Shown here: positions 6,923 to 14,091 of the stretch, in pieces | Numbering within the stretch: position 1 is the stretch's first letter | How the letters are laid out: the number at the start of each line of letters is the position of its first letter | The notes under the pieces: generated by a model | The model's input: the letters and a program-made list of their open reading frames with translations, nothing else | The model's database searches: none | Told to the model about the DNA's origin: nothing | Translations under genes and position numbers: made by a program | Origin: Cyclobacteriaceae bacterium | GTDB lineage: Bacteria > Bacteroidota > Bacteroidia > Cytophagales > Cyclobacteriaceae | Direction: 5' to 3' | DNA length: 14,484 nt | Assembly: GCA_030637245.1 (NCBI GenBank) | Contig: DAOVVI010000003.1 | Location: forward strand, 1-14,484

Positions 6923-8182
6923 TCACTGCAAAAAATAGGCAATCGCCAATCCCAGGTAATTTCCAATTGCATACCCTAAAATCCCAACGGTCAACCCTGA
7001 AATAATTAAGTTTTTGTTTTTCAATGCTCCAGCTACAACAGGAACAAAAGGTGCTGAATAGGTTAAAGCGGTAATCGTAATTATCGTAGTATCGGAATCA
7101 ACTTTAAATAAATAGGAGAGAAATACATGAATCGCCATTGATCCCAGCACAACTAAAGCCACAAAGCTGAAAAGGTGCAAATATTCAACATGGAACATGT
7201 TGGAAAGATCACCCATGGAAGCTACAACCAATGAAAAAACAATAATAAAATACATCCCTAATTGAAAAGTGTATTCTAACTTGTTGATCGTCTCCCAATT
7301 GCTGAAAAGTAAACCCAGCGTGGTTATCGACAATATTACTGTAACCATTTGTGCACTCTCAGGCACTAAAAGACTTAAACCTCCTCCTATTGTTACAATT
7401 ATAATAGACAAGCCAAATCCCTTCATAAGTTGAATAATTCCAAATTTGGAAAGCAATCCCTTAAAACTCTCGATATCTTCATTTTGGGAAATTTCAATAT
7501 CGGAAGATATGTTGGCATGTTTGGCCTTAAAACTGGGTAGAAAAGTATTGAAAAGTTCCTGGGCAACGGTCATGAGAAATAAGAGACAAACTGCCCCAAT
7601 TACCATGTCATAGGTATGAGTCAATAAAAATGTATTCGCATTGATTTCAAGGGCGGCCCCTATCGCTGCAAGGTTTGGTGTACCTCCTGTATATAAGCCA
7701 ACAAGTAATCCGGTAATTTTCCATGATTCTTCGATCAGATCTTTATAAATAAAATAACCAATAAAAATAGCCGCCAATAAAGATATCATTGCCAGAACCA
7801 ATGAAAATAAAGCATCTTTGGCCAGCTTAAGCCACTTCTTTATATCCAAAGAAAAAAGGAGTAAGGGTATTGCTAATAATATAACTATCGAAATTAATGT
7901 ATTCTGAACAGATGCGATTTGATTTACTACCACATCAGACATACTAATCAGTCCCTGGTTAAAAAACTGTTCTACTTCATGGGAGGGCAGTGTGGTTTTG
8001 TCTTTTAAAATTTCTCTAAAACTATTACTCGCTCTTGGGAAAAGGCCAATATTTCCAAAAAACAATCCAAAAAAATACGCTAAAACTACAGCTCCTATTT
8101 TACCTAAAATCTTGATTTTTTGAGTTAAATAGATGATAAGAACCGGAAAAAGAAAATAGAATACAACGAGCAGTATTGTCAT
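6923..8182 (-). CDS. DUF819-family multi-pass membrane protein
   Basis: A 419-residue integral inner-membrane protein of the DUF819 (YjcL-like) family. About 10-12 hydrophobic segments are visible, e.g. near 2-20, 28-46, 94-112, 122-143, 190-212, 254-273, 306-322, 333-358 and 391-417. A soluble, charged loop at about 216-243 divides two similar-looking halves. Glycine/proline-bearing motifs fall within membrane segments in each half: GLYTGGTPNLAAIGAALE (162-179) and TYSAPFVPVVAGALK (374-388). Paired broken helices of this kind are typical of secondary transporters with inverted repeats, so a transporter role is plausible, but the substrate is unknown. It lies 302 bp downstream of icd on the same strand across repeat-rich DNA, so linkage to icd is doubtful. 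It converges with the glycosyltransferase. Confidence 0.85.
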   Translation of the reverse strand: MTILLVVFYFLFPVLIIYLTQKIKILGKIGAVVLAYFFGLFFGNIGLFPRASNSFREILKDKTTLPSHEVEQFFNQGLISMSDVVVNQIASVQNTLISIVILLAIPLLLFSLDIKKWLKLAKDALFSLVLAMISLLAAIFIGYFIYKDLIEESWKITGLLVGLYTGGTPNLAAIGAALEINANTFLLTHTYDMVIGAVCLLFLMTVAQELFNTFLPSFKAKHANISSDIEISQNEDIESFKGLLSKFGIIQLMKGFGLSIIIVTIGGGLSLLVPESAQMVTVILSITTLGLLFSNWETINKLEYTFQLGMYFIIVFSLVVASMGDLSNMFHVEYLHLFSFVALVVLGSMAIHVFLSYLFKVDSDTTIITITALTYSAPFVPVVAGALKNKNLIISGLTVGILGYAIGNYLGLAIAYFLQ

Positions 8183-8266
8183 TAAAATCAGAATTCTGAA
8201 TATTAAGTGAATTCAAATATAAGAAAAATGAGATATTGCAAATAACAAGCGTCAATATTATAAAAG

Positions 8267-8327
8267 GGGTAAAGGGTGAGAGCTAAAGGGTAAAAGCTAA
8301 GAGTTATGAGTTAAGAGTTGAGTTAAT
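8267..8327. repeat. Low-complexity imperfect repeats (GGGTAAA / GAGTTAA type)
   Basis: A run of short degenerate repeats: GGGTAAAGGGTGAGAGCTAA, then AGCTAA again, then GAGTTATGAGTTAAGAGTTG. AGCTAA is at 8281-8286 and 8295-8300, and GAGTTA-like units recur every 7-8 bases. This looks like slippage-derived or dispersed intergenic repeat DNA, not coding sequence. Confidence 0.65.
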
Positions 8328-8359
8328 CCGTGAAATCTCAAAATCCTTCTAATCCGTGA
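8325..8359. repeat. Direct repeat AATCCGTGA
   Basis: AATCCGTGA occurs at 8325-8333 and again at 8351-8359, 26 bp apart start to start, with AATCC-like sequence between them. I recall strings of similar AATCCGTG-type units as common intergenic repeats in Cytophagales-like genomes; that is memory, not a search. Confidence 0.5.
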
Positions 8360-8425
8360 TTCAGACAAATTCATGGAAAATAAAGGCTTTTTCCGGTGGA
8401 CGGGTCAGGTCCAGGAATGGCAGCA

Positions 8426-8448
8426 GTCGCTCGCGTGCCGCGAGTGAC
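8426..8448. repeat. GC-rich hairpin with three-base loop
   Basis: GTCGCTCGCG (8426-8435) and CGCGAGTGAC (8439-8448) pair over 10 positions with one G-T pair and a TGC loop. The surrounding 8395-8450 is clearly more GC-rich than its neighbourhood. It lies 37 bp beyond the icd stop codon. Reading from icd, no T-run follows, so it is more like a palindromic repeat or RNA-stabilising stem than a classical terminator. Confidence 0.6.
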
Positions 8449-8484
8449 GAATATGAAAATAAGGTTATGTGCTAATTTTCAGAA

Positions 8485-9936
8485 TTACTCCCCCTGGGCT
8501 AATGAATATCCTTTTTCTCCATCAAAAGTGTACAAGTTCTCAGTTTTGATGAAGTCAAGTCCTATTTCTTTTACTTCATTAAGGAGAGACAAAATCTGAT
8601 CATGTGTTACTGTTTCGGCATCTTTCTCAGCTACAAATCTGCACCGCCAATGGTCAGAACAGAATGTTTCAGGATGCCCGTCAGGATATACCTTTACACC
8701 TCGATTTGTAATGATCGAAAATTTCAATCCATTTCCATTAATAGTTTTAAGTATTTCTCCCAGCTTGTTCGGATTCCTGTCATTTTCATCCCAATCTAAA
8801 AATACATCCACTCCAACCAATTCTTTTTTTGCTTTTGGACGCTTAGTGATTTTTATTTTACTCATTGTATCACCTTCTTTATAATGAACCGGTCGTAGTC
8901 TTGCGGGTTCCTGTCCAAGTCTGAGTATGACTTCTTTTGCAAATTCCTGTGTCCATACCTTTCGCAAAGAGTCCTTATTATAAATGTCAGTAGTGTGAAT
9001 TCCATCTTCAATTGTTTTCAGCCAGGCGTTTTTAATATTTTCAGCAGCTTTTTGTTGATTTATATGTACTAACATCATGCAGGAAGCATTGATCAAGCCA
9101 GATGGATTTGCAATGTCCAGACCTGCAATATCCGGAGCAGAACCATGGATTGCTTCAAACATGGCAACGTCTTCACCTATATTTGAAGACCCTCCCAAAC
9201 CTACTGATCCGGTCACCTGTGCTGCTATATCAGAGATGATATCCCCGTACAGATTTTCTGTGACTACCACATCGAGGGAATGAGGTCTGTCAGCAATAAT
9301 CGCAGAGCCGATATCAATGATCATATGGTCATTTTCAATCTCTGGGTATTCCCGTGCCACTTCATCAAAAATCTTATGAAACAAGCCATCAACCTGTTTC
9401 ATGATATTGTCTTTGGTCATGCATGTGACTTTCTTTCTACCATATACCTTGGCATATTCAAAAGCATATCTGATAATTTTTTCCGACCCGGGTCCTGATA
9501 TCAGTTTTAAGGCCTGAACCACCTCGTTGGTCTGCTGATGTTCAATGCCTGCATAAAGATCCTCTTCATTTTCCCTGATGATCACCATGTCGGTCAAAGG
9601 ATGATTTGTAGGAACATATGGGAAAAATGATCTGCAAGGTCTCACATTTGCAAACAAACCAAGTGTAGTCCTTGTAGCTACATTCAGACTTTTGAAACCT
9701 CCTCCCTGGGGGGTAGTGATCGGCGCTTTTAGAAAAACTTTATTTTTTTTGATCGACTCCCACGATTCGGGAGCAATTCCTGTAGAAATGCCTTTGCGAA
9801 AAACTTTTTCCCCAATTTCAATAACCTCTGTTTCGATCTGGGCACCTGCCGCTAAAAGGATATCGAGTGTGACTTGCATTATTTCAGGACCTATTCCATC
9901 TCCATATGCTACAGTTATTTTTCTTTTCCCCGACAT
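8485..9936 (-). CDS. icd: Isocitrate dehydrogenase, long form with C-terminal extension
   Basis: Converts isocitrate to 2-oxoglutarate and CO2 in the TCA cycle. The 483-residue protein has a catalytic core at about 1-350 and a C-terminal extension of roughly 130 residues, as in the Thermus thermophilus-type enzymes. Isocitrate-binding residues are present: Ser83, Asn85, Arg89 (SLNVATR), Arg99 and Arg121. Catalytic Tyr127 (DLYAG) and Lys175 (TKDN) and metal-binding Asp232 and Asp236 (YGDIISD) are also in place. At the coenzyme site the sequence is HGSAPDIAG (264-272), with Asp269-Ile270 where NADP+ enzymes such as E. coli Icd carry Lys-Tyr; this predicts NAD+ use. No isocitrate lyase, malate synthase or IDH kinase/phosphatase gene is in the window. 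An isopropylmalate or homoisocitrate dehydrogenase identity is less likely given the SLNVATR motif and the extension. Confidence 0.93.
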   Translation of the reverse strand: MSGKRKITVAYGDGIGPEIMQVTLDILLAAGAQIETEVIEIGEKVFRKGISTGIAPESWESIKKNKVFLKAPITTPQGGGFKSLNVATRTTLGLFANVRPCRSFFPYVPTNHPLTDMVIIRENEEDLYAGIEHQQTNEVVQALKLISGPGSEKIIRYAFEYAKVYGRKKVTCMTKDNIMKQVDGLFHKIFDEVAREYPEIENDHMIIDIGSAIIADRPHSLDVVVTENLYGDIISDIAAQVTGSVGLGGSSNIGEDVAMFEAIHGSAPDIAGLDIANPSGLINASCMMLVHINQQKAAENIKNAWLKTIEDGIHTTDIYNKDSLRKVWTQEFAKEVILRLGQEPARLRPVHYKEGDTMSKIKITKRPKAKKELVGVDVFLDWDENDRNPNKLGEILKTINGNGLKFSIITNRGVKVYPDGHPETFCSDHWRCRFVAEKDAETVTHDQILSLLNEVKEIGLDFIKTENLYTFDGEKGYSLAQGE

Positions 9937-10368
9937 GATATTTCTTTAGAATTTAAATAGTGAAATTGAAAGAGTTGCGAAATTACAATTTAGTTGCTAA
10001 TTGTGGAATTAGAATGATCGATTAAAGTAGATTAACAAAACAATTATACACTGATAGTTCGTTGGTTTTAATCTGAGTACGAATGAAATTCGTTTAAAAC
10101 AGCAAATCACAAGCCCCAAATCTCAAATAAAGACCAATTTTCAAAATTACAAAACCTTAACCGCTGCACTTTCTAAAAATGCATCTGACAGATTTTGTGC
10201 ATTGTTTTTTGAAAATTGAAAATTATTTGGCTTTTGTAATTTTATTTTCACCAATGTTTATAAAAACTGAAAGTATTGCTATGAAATTGCATACATGTTT
10301 GCCGACAAACGTAGGATTTATACTAATAACTTAGACCAACTAATTTGAGGTTTCAATCAATTTTTAAA
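9937..10368. other. Spacer between proline dehydrogenase and icd
   Basis: 432 bp, very AT-rich, with no credible gene on either strand. It must contain the 3' region of the proline dehydrogenase transcript and the icd promoter, both minus strand. No convincing full promoter match was found. Structures seen are two overlapping 12-bp inverted repeats between 10135 and 10243, a small ACGAAT/ATTCGT hairpin at 10079-10093 and a GTTTG/CAAAC hairpin at 10297-10310. Confidence 0.65.
10135..10243. repeat. Two overlapping, mutually exclusive 12-bp inverted repeats
   Basis: CAATTTTCAAAA (10135-10146) is matched by TTTTGAAAATTG (10207-10218), and AAAATTACAAAA (10143-10154) by TTTTGTAATTTT (10232-10243). 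The two left arms share four bases and the pairings cross, so both stems cannot form fully at once. All arms are nearly pure A/T, which weakens the case for function. Confidence 0.45.
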
Positions 10369-11544
10369 CTACCTGGCCTTTCTCCTTTTTAATTCTTTGG
10401 TGATCAATTCCAGTTCCCTACTGCTCTGACCGGCGATCGAGGTATTTTCTTCTGCTCTTCTTAGCAAATACGGCATGACGGTTTCAATGGGCCCGTAGGG
10501 TACATATTTTACCACGTTATAACCGGCATTTGCCAAATTAAAAGAAATATGATCGCTCATGCCAAAGAGCTGGGCAAAATATATTCGTTTATCGTCTTTT
10601 GCCAGATTGTGTTTTAGGATAAGCTCAGTCAACAGATAGTTGCTGTTTTCATTGTGCGAACCAGAACACAATTCTATGTTATCAATATTTTCAACACAAT
10701 ACCTTAATGCATCATCATATTGTCTATCGGTACTTTCCTTGTCTGGCATTATTGGATCCTGGTACCCTTTCTCTTCAGCTCGTTCTCTTTCTTTTTCCAT
10801 GTAAGCCCCGCGCACCAATTTGGCTCCCACATAATAGCCTCTTTTTCTTCCCATTTCACTCGCTACCTTCAAATTTTCCAACATCCCTTTTCGATACATT
10901 TGATATGTATTAAATACAACAGCATGTACTCTATTGTATTTTTCCATCAATTCATACACTAAGTCATCGATCGGGTCCTGGTAAAAACTATCTTCACTAT
11001 CCACATACAACTGAATTCCTTTTTCAAAGCAAGCTTTTGCTATCGCATCATAACGATGTCGCACAGCTTCAAACTCTTCTTTTTCATGGTTATTGAGTTC
11101 CTTTTCCAACTGGATTTTTTCCAATAAATCCTTTGAACCAATTCCGGTAGGTTTGAAAACACAAAATGGAATATTGAGATTTGAAGCAGCTTTTTCGATA
11201 ATTTTTAAAATTTCTCCGGTAGCAATATTATAATTTGATTCTCCTTGATCTCCCTCGGCAGCGTAATCTAAAATTGTTTTAATATTGTAGTTGGCCAATT
11301 TTTTAATGGTTGCATCACACTGGTTAATAGATTCTCCACCACAAAACTGCTGAAATACCGTGTTTCTGATAATTCCTTTAATCGGTATTTTTACTTTCAA
11401 TGCAAATTTCACGATATTTGCACCCAATTTTGACAAAATCGGATTATTGATCGATGAAAACAGAAAGTAGCTTTTTTTTAATTCTTTATCAGACTTATAA
11501 GAAAATGCTATTGAAGTGTCTGCAAATGAGATATTAGATTTCAT
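10369..11544 (-). CDS. Proline dehydrogenase (monofunctional, FAD-dependent)
   Basis: Oxidises proline to pyrroline-5-carboxylate, passing electrons through FAD to membrane quinone. The 391-residue protein is only the PRODH barrel, without the pyrroline-5-carboxylate dehydrogenase half of bifunctional PutA. Family motifs in order: Lys131 (FKPTG), VDSED (181-185), AKLVRGAYME (241-250) for flavin and substrate binding, CSGSHNEN (293-300), YVPYG (347-351) and the closing LRRAEENTS (361-369), whose Arg362-Arg363 pair binds the proline carboxylate. The dehydrogenase for the next step is not in the window. It diverges from the DAHP synthase gene across 76 bp. On its strand TACGTTTA (11566-11573) resembles a Bacteroidota -7 box about 20 bases before the ATG, but no TTTG box is evident. 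The pathway link to icd, the next gene on this strand, is through glutamate and 2-oxoglutarate. Confidence 0.95.
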   Translation of the reverse strand: MKSNISFADTSIAFSYKSDKELKKSYFLFSSINNPILSKLGANIVKFALKVKIPIKGIIRNTVFQQFCGGESINQCDATIKKLANYNIKTILDYAAEGDQGESNYNIATGEILKIIEKAASNLNIPFCVFKPTGIGSKDLLEKIQLEKELNNHEKEEFEAVRHRYDAIAKACFEKGIQLYVDSEDSFYQDPIDDLVYELMEKYNRVHAVVFNTYQMYRKGMLENLKVASEMGRKRGYYVGAKLVRGAYMEKERERAEEKGYQDPIMPDKESTDRQYDDALRYCVENIDNIELCSGSHNENSNYLLTELILKHNLAKDDKRIYFAQLFGMSDHISFNLANAGYNVVKYVPYGPIETVMPYLLRRAEENTSIAGQSSRELELITKELKRRKAR

Positions 11545-11565
11545 AACTGTTCAAAAATTCCAGGA

Positions 11566-11573
11566 TAAACGTA
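11566..11573 (-). promoter_or_regulatory. Possible -7 box for proline dehydrogenase
   Basis: TACGTTTA on the minus strand matches TAnnTTTG at all but the last base, and lies 21 bases before the start codon. The upstream TTTG element is not recognisable, so this is a weak candidate. Confidence 0.25.
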
Positions 11574-11620
11574 TCAAAAAAATCTAACTATTAATATCGC
11601 CCGAAATTAAATAAAAAATA

Positions 11621-12721
11621 ATGAAAATAGAATCACTAGAGGGTTGGAATATTGGCTTGAAAAAACCTGCGATAATCGCAGGGCCATGTAGCGCTGAAAC
11701 AGAAGAACAACTACTCGAAACCAGCCTGGGCATTAAGGAAATTGGTATTGAAATAATACGAGCCGGAATTTGGAAACCCAGAACAAGACCTAACAATTTT
11801 GAAGGAGTAGGAGAGGAAGCGTTAAGGTGGATCCAAAATGTAAAAAAGGAAACCGGACTTAAATTTGCCGTTGAAGTTGCCACACCGAAACATGTTTATG
11901 AGGCGATCAAACATAGTGTAGATATTTTATGGGTTGGAGCCCGGTCAACCACAAATCCGTTTGCTGTCCAGGAAATTGCCGAAGCATTGCGTGGAGCTGA
12001 TATCCCTGTTTTAGTAAAAAATCCAATCAATCCGGATCTGGCTTTGTGGCTCGGAGCTATTGAGCGCATTAGTAATGTGGGAGTAACCAAAATCGGAGCC
12101 ATCCATAGAGGATTTTCTTCATTTAAACAGACAAAATACAGGAATCTCCCAATGTGGCAAATTCCTTTGGAGTTGAAAAGACAACTAAACACCATTCCAT
12201 TGATTTGTGATCCAAGCCATATTTGTGGCAATCGGGATTATATTTTTGAAGTATCTCAAAATGCCATGGATTTGGATTATGATGGCTTGATCATAGAAAC
12301 GCACAGAGACCCGGAGAATGCATGGAGTGATGCTGCACAGCAGATTACTCCTGAAACTTTAGGCGCCGTGCTCAAGAACCTGAAATACAGAAAGCCGACT
12401 TCAAAAGACAGAGATTTTATTGCCATACTTGGTGAACTGAGAGAAGAAATAGACCACATTGATAAAGAGCTATTTGAAATCATCGCCCAACGGATGGATA
12501 TCGTTGAGAAAATGGGGCTTTATAAAAAGAAAAATAATGTAACCGTTTTTCAGAAAAACAGGTGGCAGGAGATCTCTGAATCCCGAAATAAATGGGCGGT
12601 AGAATTAGGTCTGAATCCCGAATTTATGTGGGATCTTTTTAAATTAATTCATGGCGCCTCGATTAGAAGACAGGAGTTTATCATGAATACACCAATTGAT
12701 AAAATAAATGGCGCTACCTGA
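11621..12721 (+). CDS. Bifunctional DAHP synthase (type I-beta) / chorismate mutase
   Basis: A 366-residue fusion catalysing the first step of the shikimate pathway (phosphoenolpyruvate plus erythrose 4-phosphate to DAHP) and, in its C-terminal domain, chorismate to prephenate. DAHP synthase domain, about 1-260: GPCSAE (21-26), WKPRT (51-55), VGAR (105-108), KNPINPD (133-139), HRGF (162-165), DPSH (197-200) and ETH (226-228). Likely metal ligands are Cys23, His200, Glu226 and Asp237. AroQ-type chorismate mutase domain, about 265-356: Arg273, Arg291, Lys302 or Lys303 and Gln351 fit the catalytic arginine, lysine and glutamine positions of E. coli chorismate mutase. In related Bacteroidota enzymes such as that of Prevotella nigrescens the fused mutase also makes the synthase prephenate-sensitive; the same is inferred here. 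It is the first gene of the aromatic block and overlaps aroB by 14 bp. Confidence 0.95.
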   Translation: MKIESLEGWNIGLKKPAIIAGPCSAETEEQLLETSLGIKEIGIEIIRAGIWKPRTRPNNFEGVGEEALRWIQNVKKETGLKFAVEVATPKHVYEAIKHSVDILWVGARSTTNPFAVQEIAEALRGADIPVLVKNPINPDLALWLGAIERISNVGVTKIGAIHRGFSSFKQTKYRNLPMWQIPLELKRQLNTIPLICDPSHICGNRDYIFEVSQNAMDLDYDGLIIETHRDPENAWSDAAQQITPETLGAVLKNLKYRKPTSKDRDFIAILGELREEIDHIDKELFEIIAQRMDIVEKMGLYKKKNNVTVFQKNRWQEISESRNKWAVELGLNPEFMWDLFKLIHGASIRRQEFIMNTPIDKINGAT

Positions 12722-13760
12722 TAATATCGTATTTTGCCAGGATGTAAATCTTGAATTGAATGCTTTTTTCTCTAAAAATCAGTACTCAAAGGTTGCCGTT
12801 CTTGTTGATAATAACACAAAACAACATTGTTATCACCTGGTACAATCTGTAATTCCCGAGCATATTCTAATTGAAATAAAAAGTGGGGAGGAGCAGAAAA
12901 ACCTCAATACTTGTCAACAAATCTGGAATGAACTAACAATCAATGCATTCGATAGAAAATCATTATTTGTCAATATAGGCGGTGGAGTGATTGGTGATAT
13001 GGGAGGATTTTGCGCTGCAACCTATAAAAGAGGAATTGATTTTATCAATATCCCAACTACCCTATTGGCACAGGTTGACGCCAGCATTGGAGGAAAACTG
13101 GGTATCGATTTCCAGAACTTTAAAAATCATATAGGAATTTTTCAAAATCCAAAGAGCGTATTCCTCGATGCTGTATTTTTCAATACCCTCCATCCTTTAG
13201 AATTGAGATCCGGCTATGCTGAAATCGTCAAACATTGCCTGATTGCTGATGGGAAAAAATTCAATGAGATTGTAACTGTTTCATATGAAGACCTTGACTG
13301 GTTTGAATTAACCAGGCACTCTGTGGCTATAAAAAATAAAGTAGTAAGGGAAGATCCCACAGAAAAAGGATTGCGAAAAATTCTCAATTTTGGCCATACA
13401 ATCGGTCACGCTATAGAAAGCTTTTATCTGGATAATTCCAATAAAAAGCTCCTTCATGGAGAAGCCATTGCTATAGGAATGATCTGTGAATCGTATTTGT
13501 CTAATAAAAAAAGAACACTTTCGATAAATGAGCTTGATAGAATTGTGGATTATCTATTAAAAATTTACAATTCAAAACCTATAAATGCTGAAGATATAGA
13601 AGGGATTATTAAACTGACCAGGCAAGACAAAAAAAATGAGGGAGACAAAATTAAATGCTCCCTGCTAAATCGCATTGGTGATTGTGCATATAATATTGAG
13701 ATTGATCATCAGGATATTAAAGCCTCAATCGAATATTTCAATAATTTGTTATCTATTTAA
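12708..13760 (+). CDS. aroB: 3-Dehydroquinate synthase
   Basis: Converts DAHP, the product of the preceding enzyme, to 3-dehydroquinate using NAD+ and a divalent metal. The 350-residue protein shows the NAD-binding GGGVIGDMGGF (91-101), PTTLLAQVDASIGGKLGID (116-134) and the metal ligands Glu172 (GYAEIVKH), His234 (NFGHTIGHAIE) and His250 (LLHGEAIAIGM). The ATG at 12708 falls inside the last codons of the DAHP synthase gene in another frame. It gives a natural start, MALPDNIVF, and a 14-bp overlap that implies translational coupling, so steps one and two of the pathway should be made together. The gene ends against the convergent small ORF: the two stop codons share bases 13758-13759. The next pathway gene present, aroA, is 331 bp further on; aroC, aroD, aroE and aroK are not in the window. 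Confidence 0.97.
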   Translation: MALPDNIVFCQDVNLELNAFFSKNQYSKVAVLVDNNTKQHCYHLVQSVIPEHILIEIKSGEEQKNLNTCQQIWNELTINAFDRKSLFVNIGGGVIGDMGGFCAATYKRGIDFINIPTTLLAQVDASIGGKLGIDFQNFKNHIGIFQNPKSVFLDAVFFNTLHPLELRSGYAEIVKHCLIADGKKFNEIVTVSYEDLDWFELTRHSVAIKNKVVREDPTEKGLRKILNFGHTIGHAIESFYLDNSNKKLLHGEAIAIGMICESYLSNKKRTLSINELDRIVDYLLKIYNSKPINAEDIEGIIKLTRQDKKNEGDKIKCSLLNRIGDCAYNIEIDHQDIKASIEYFNNLLSI

Positions 13761-13942
13761 ATGAAATAGTTATTGATGTCTTCTACACGATTACTTTTAT
13801 TGAAGAGTCTTTTTACTCCCTTAATTGAGTCCAATGAAGATTGATTACTGAGATTTATTCCTAGTTGAGCATATTTACGGACTATAGCACCAACTATTAT
13901 TCCTGATGTGACGATCGAAGCTGTTTTTAATATTCTATTCAT
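13757..13942 (-). CDS. Possible small single-pass membrane protein
   Basis: A 61-codon ORF on the strand opposite the aromatic genes, filling over half of the gap between aroB and aroA. Residues 7-23 (TASIVTSGIIVGAIVRK) could form one membrane helix ending in basic residues; the rest is polar with two short basic patches (KGVKR, NKSNR). I do not recognise a family. In favour: an ATG start, a sensible amphipathic-then-soluble layout, no overlapping gene and a stop placed exactly at the aroB stop. Against: short length, no ribosome binding site and no identifiable promoter. The start codon lies inside the palindrome ATTCATATGAAT (13937-13948). If real, it interrupts what would otherwise be an aroB-aroA operon. 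Confidence 0.5.
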   Translation of the reverse strand: MNRILKTASIVTSGIIVGAIVRKYAQLGINLSNQSSLDSIKGVKRLFNKSNRVEDINNYFI

Positions 13943-14091
13943 ATGAATGGTTGTCTAAAATGTTATCTCTATTTATTCCTGACAATTCAAAAACGAATAA
14001 AGTTGGAATGTAATTATAAAATACTCTTAAATTTATAAAATATATAAATAAAATACAAAACAATCTATTAAAAAGAATCATTATAAACAGT

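Larger units (their letters stand above)
8183..8484. other. Repeat-rich spacer between icd and the DUF819 gene
   Basis: 302 bp without a credible gene. It holds a low-complexity tract at 8267-8327, a direct repeat at 8325-8359 and a GC-rich hairpin at 8426-8448, each listed separately. Part of it must serve as 3' end of icd and 5' region of the DUF819 gene, but no clear promoter or T-tailed terminator is seen. Confidence 0.65.

Noticed and set aside
8396..8599. Short plus-strand ORF starting in the GC-rich hairpin region
   Set aside because: Most of it is antisense to the end of icd and its start lies in repeat DNA.
10297..10310. GTTTG/CAAAC hairpin as terminator of proline dehydrogenase
   Set aside because: Only 5-bp arms and no T-run in the direction of transcription.
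11584..11883. Minus-strand ORF opposite the start of DAHP synthase
   Set aside because: Antisense shadow of a strongly supported gene; low-complexity Ser/Pro/Phe content.
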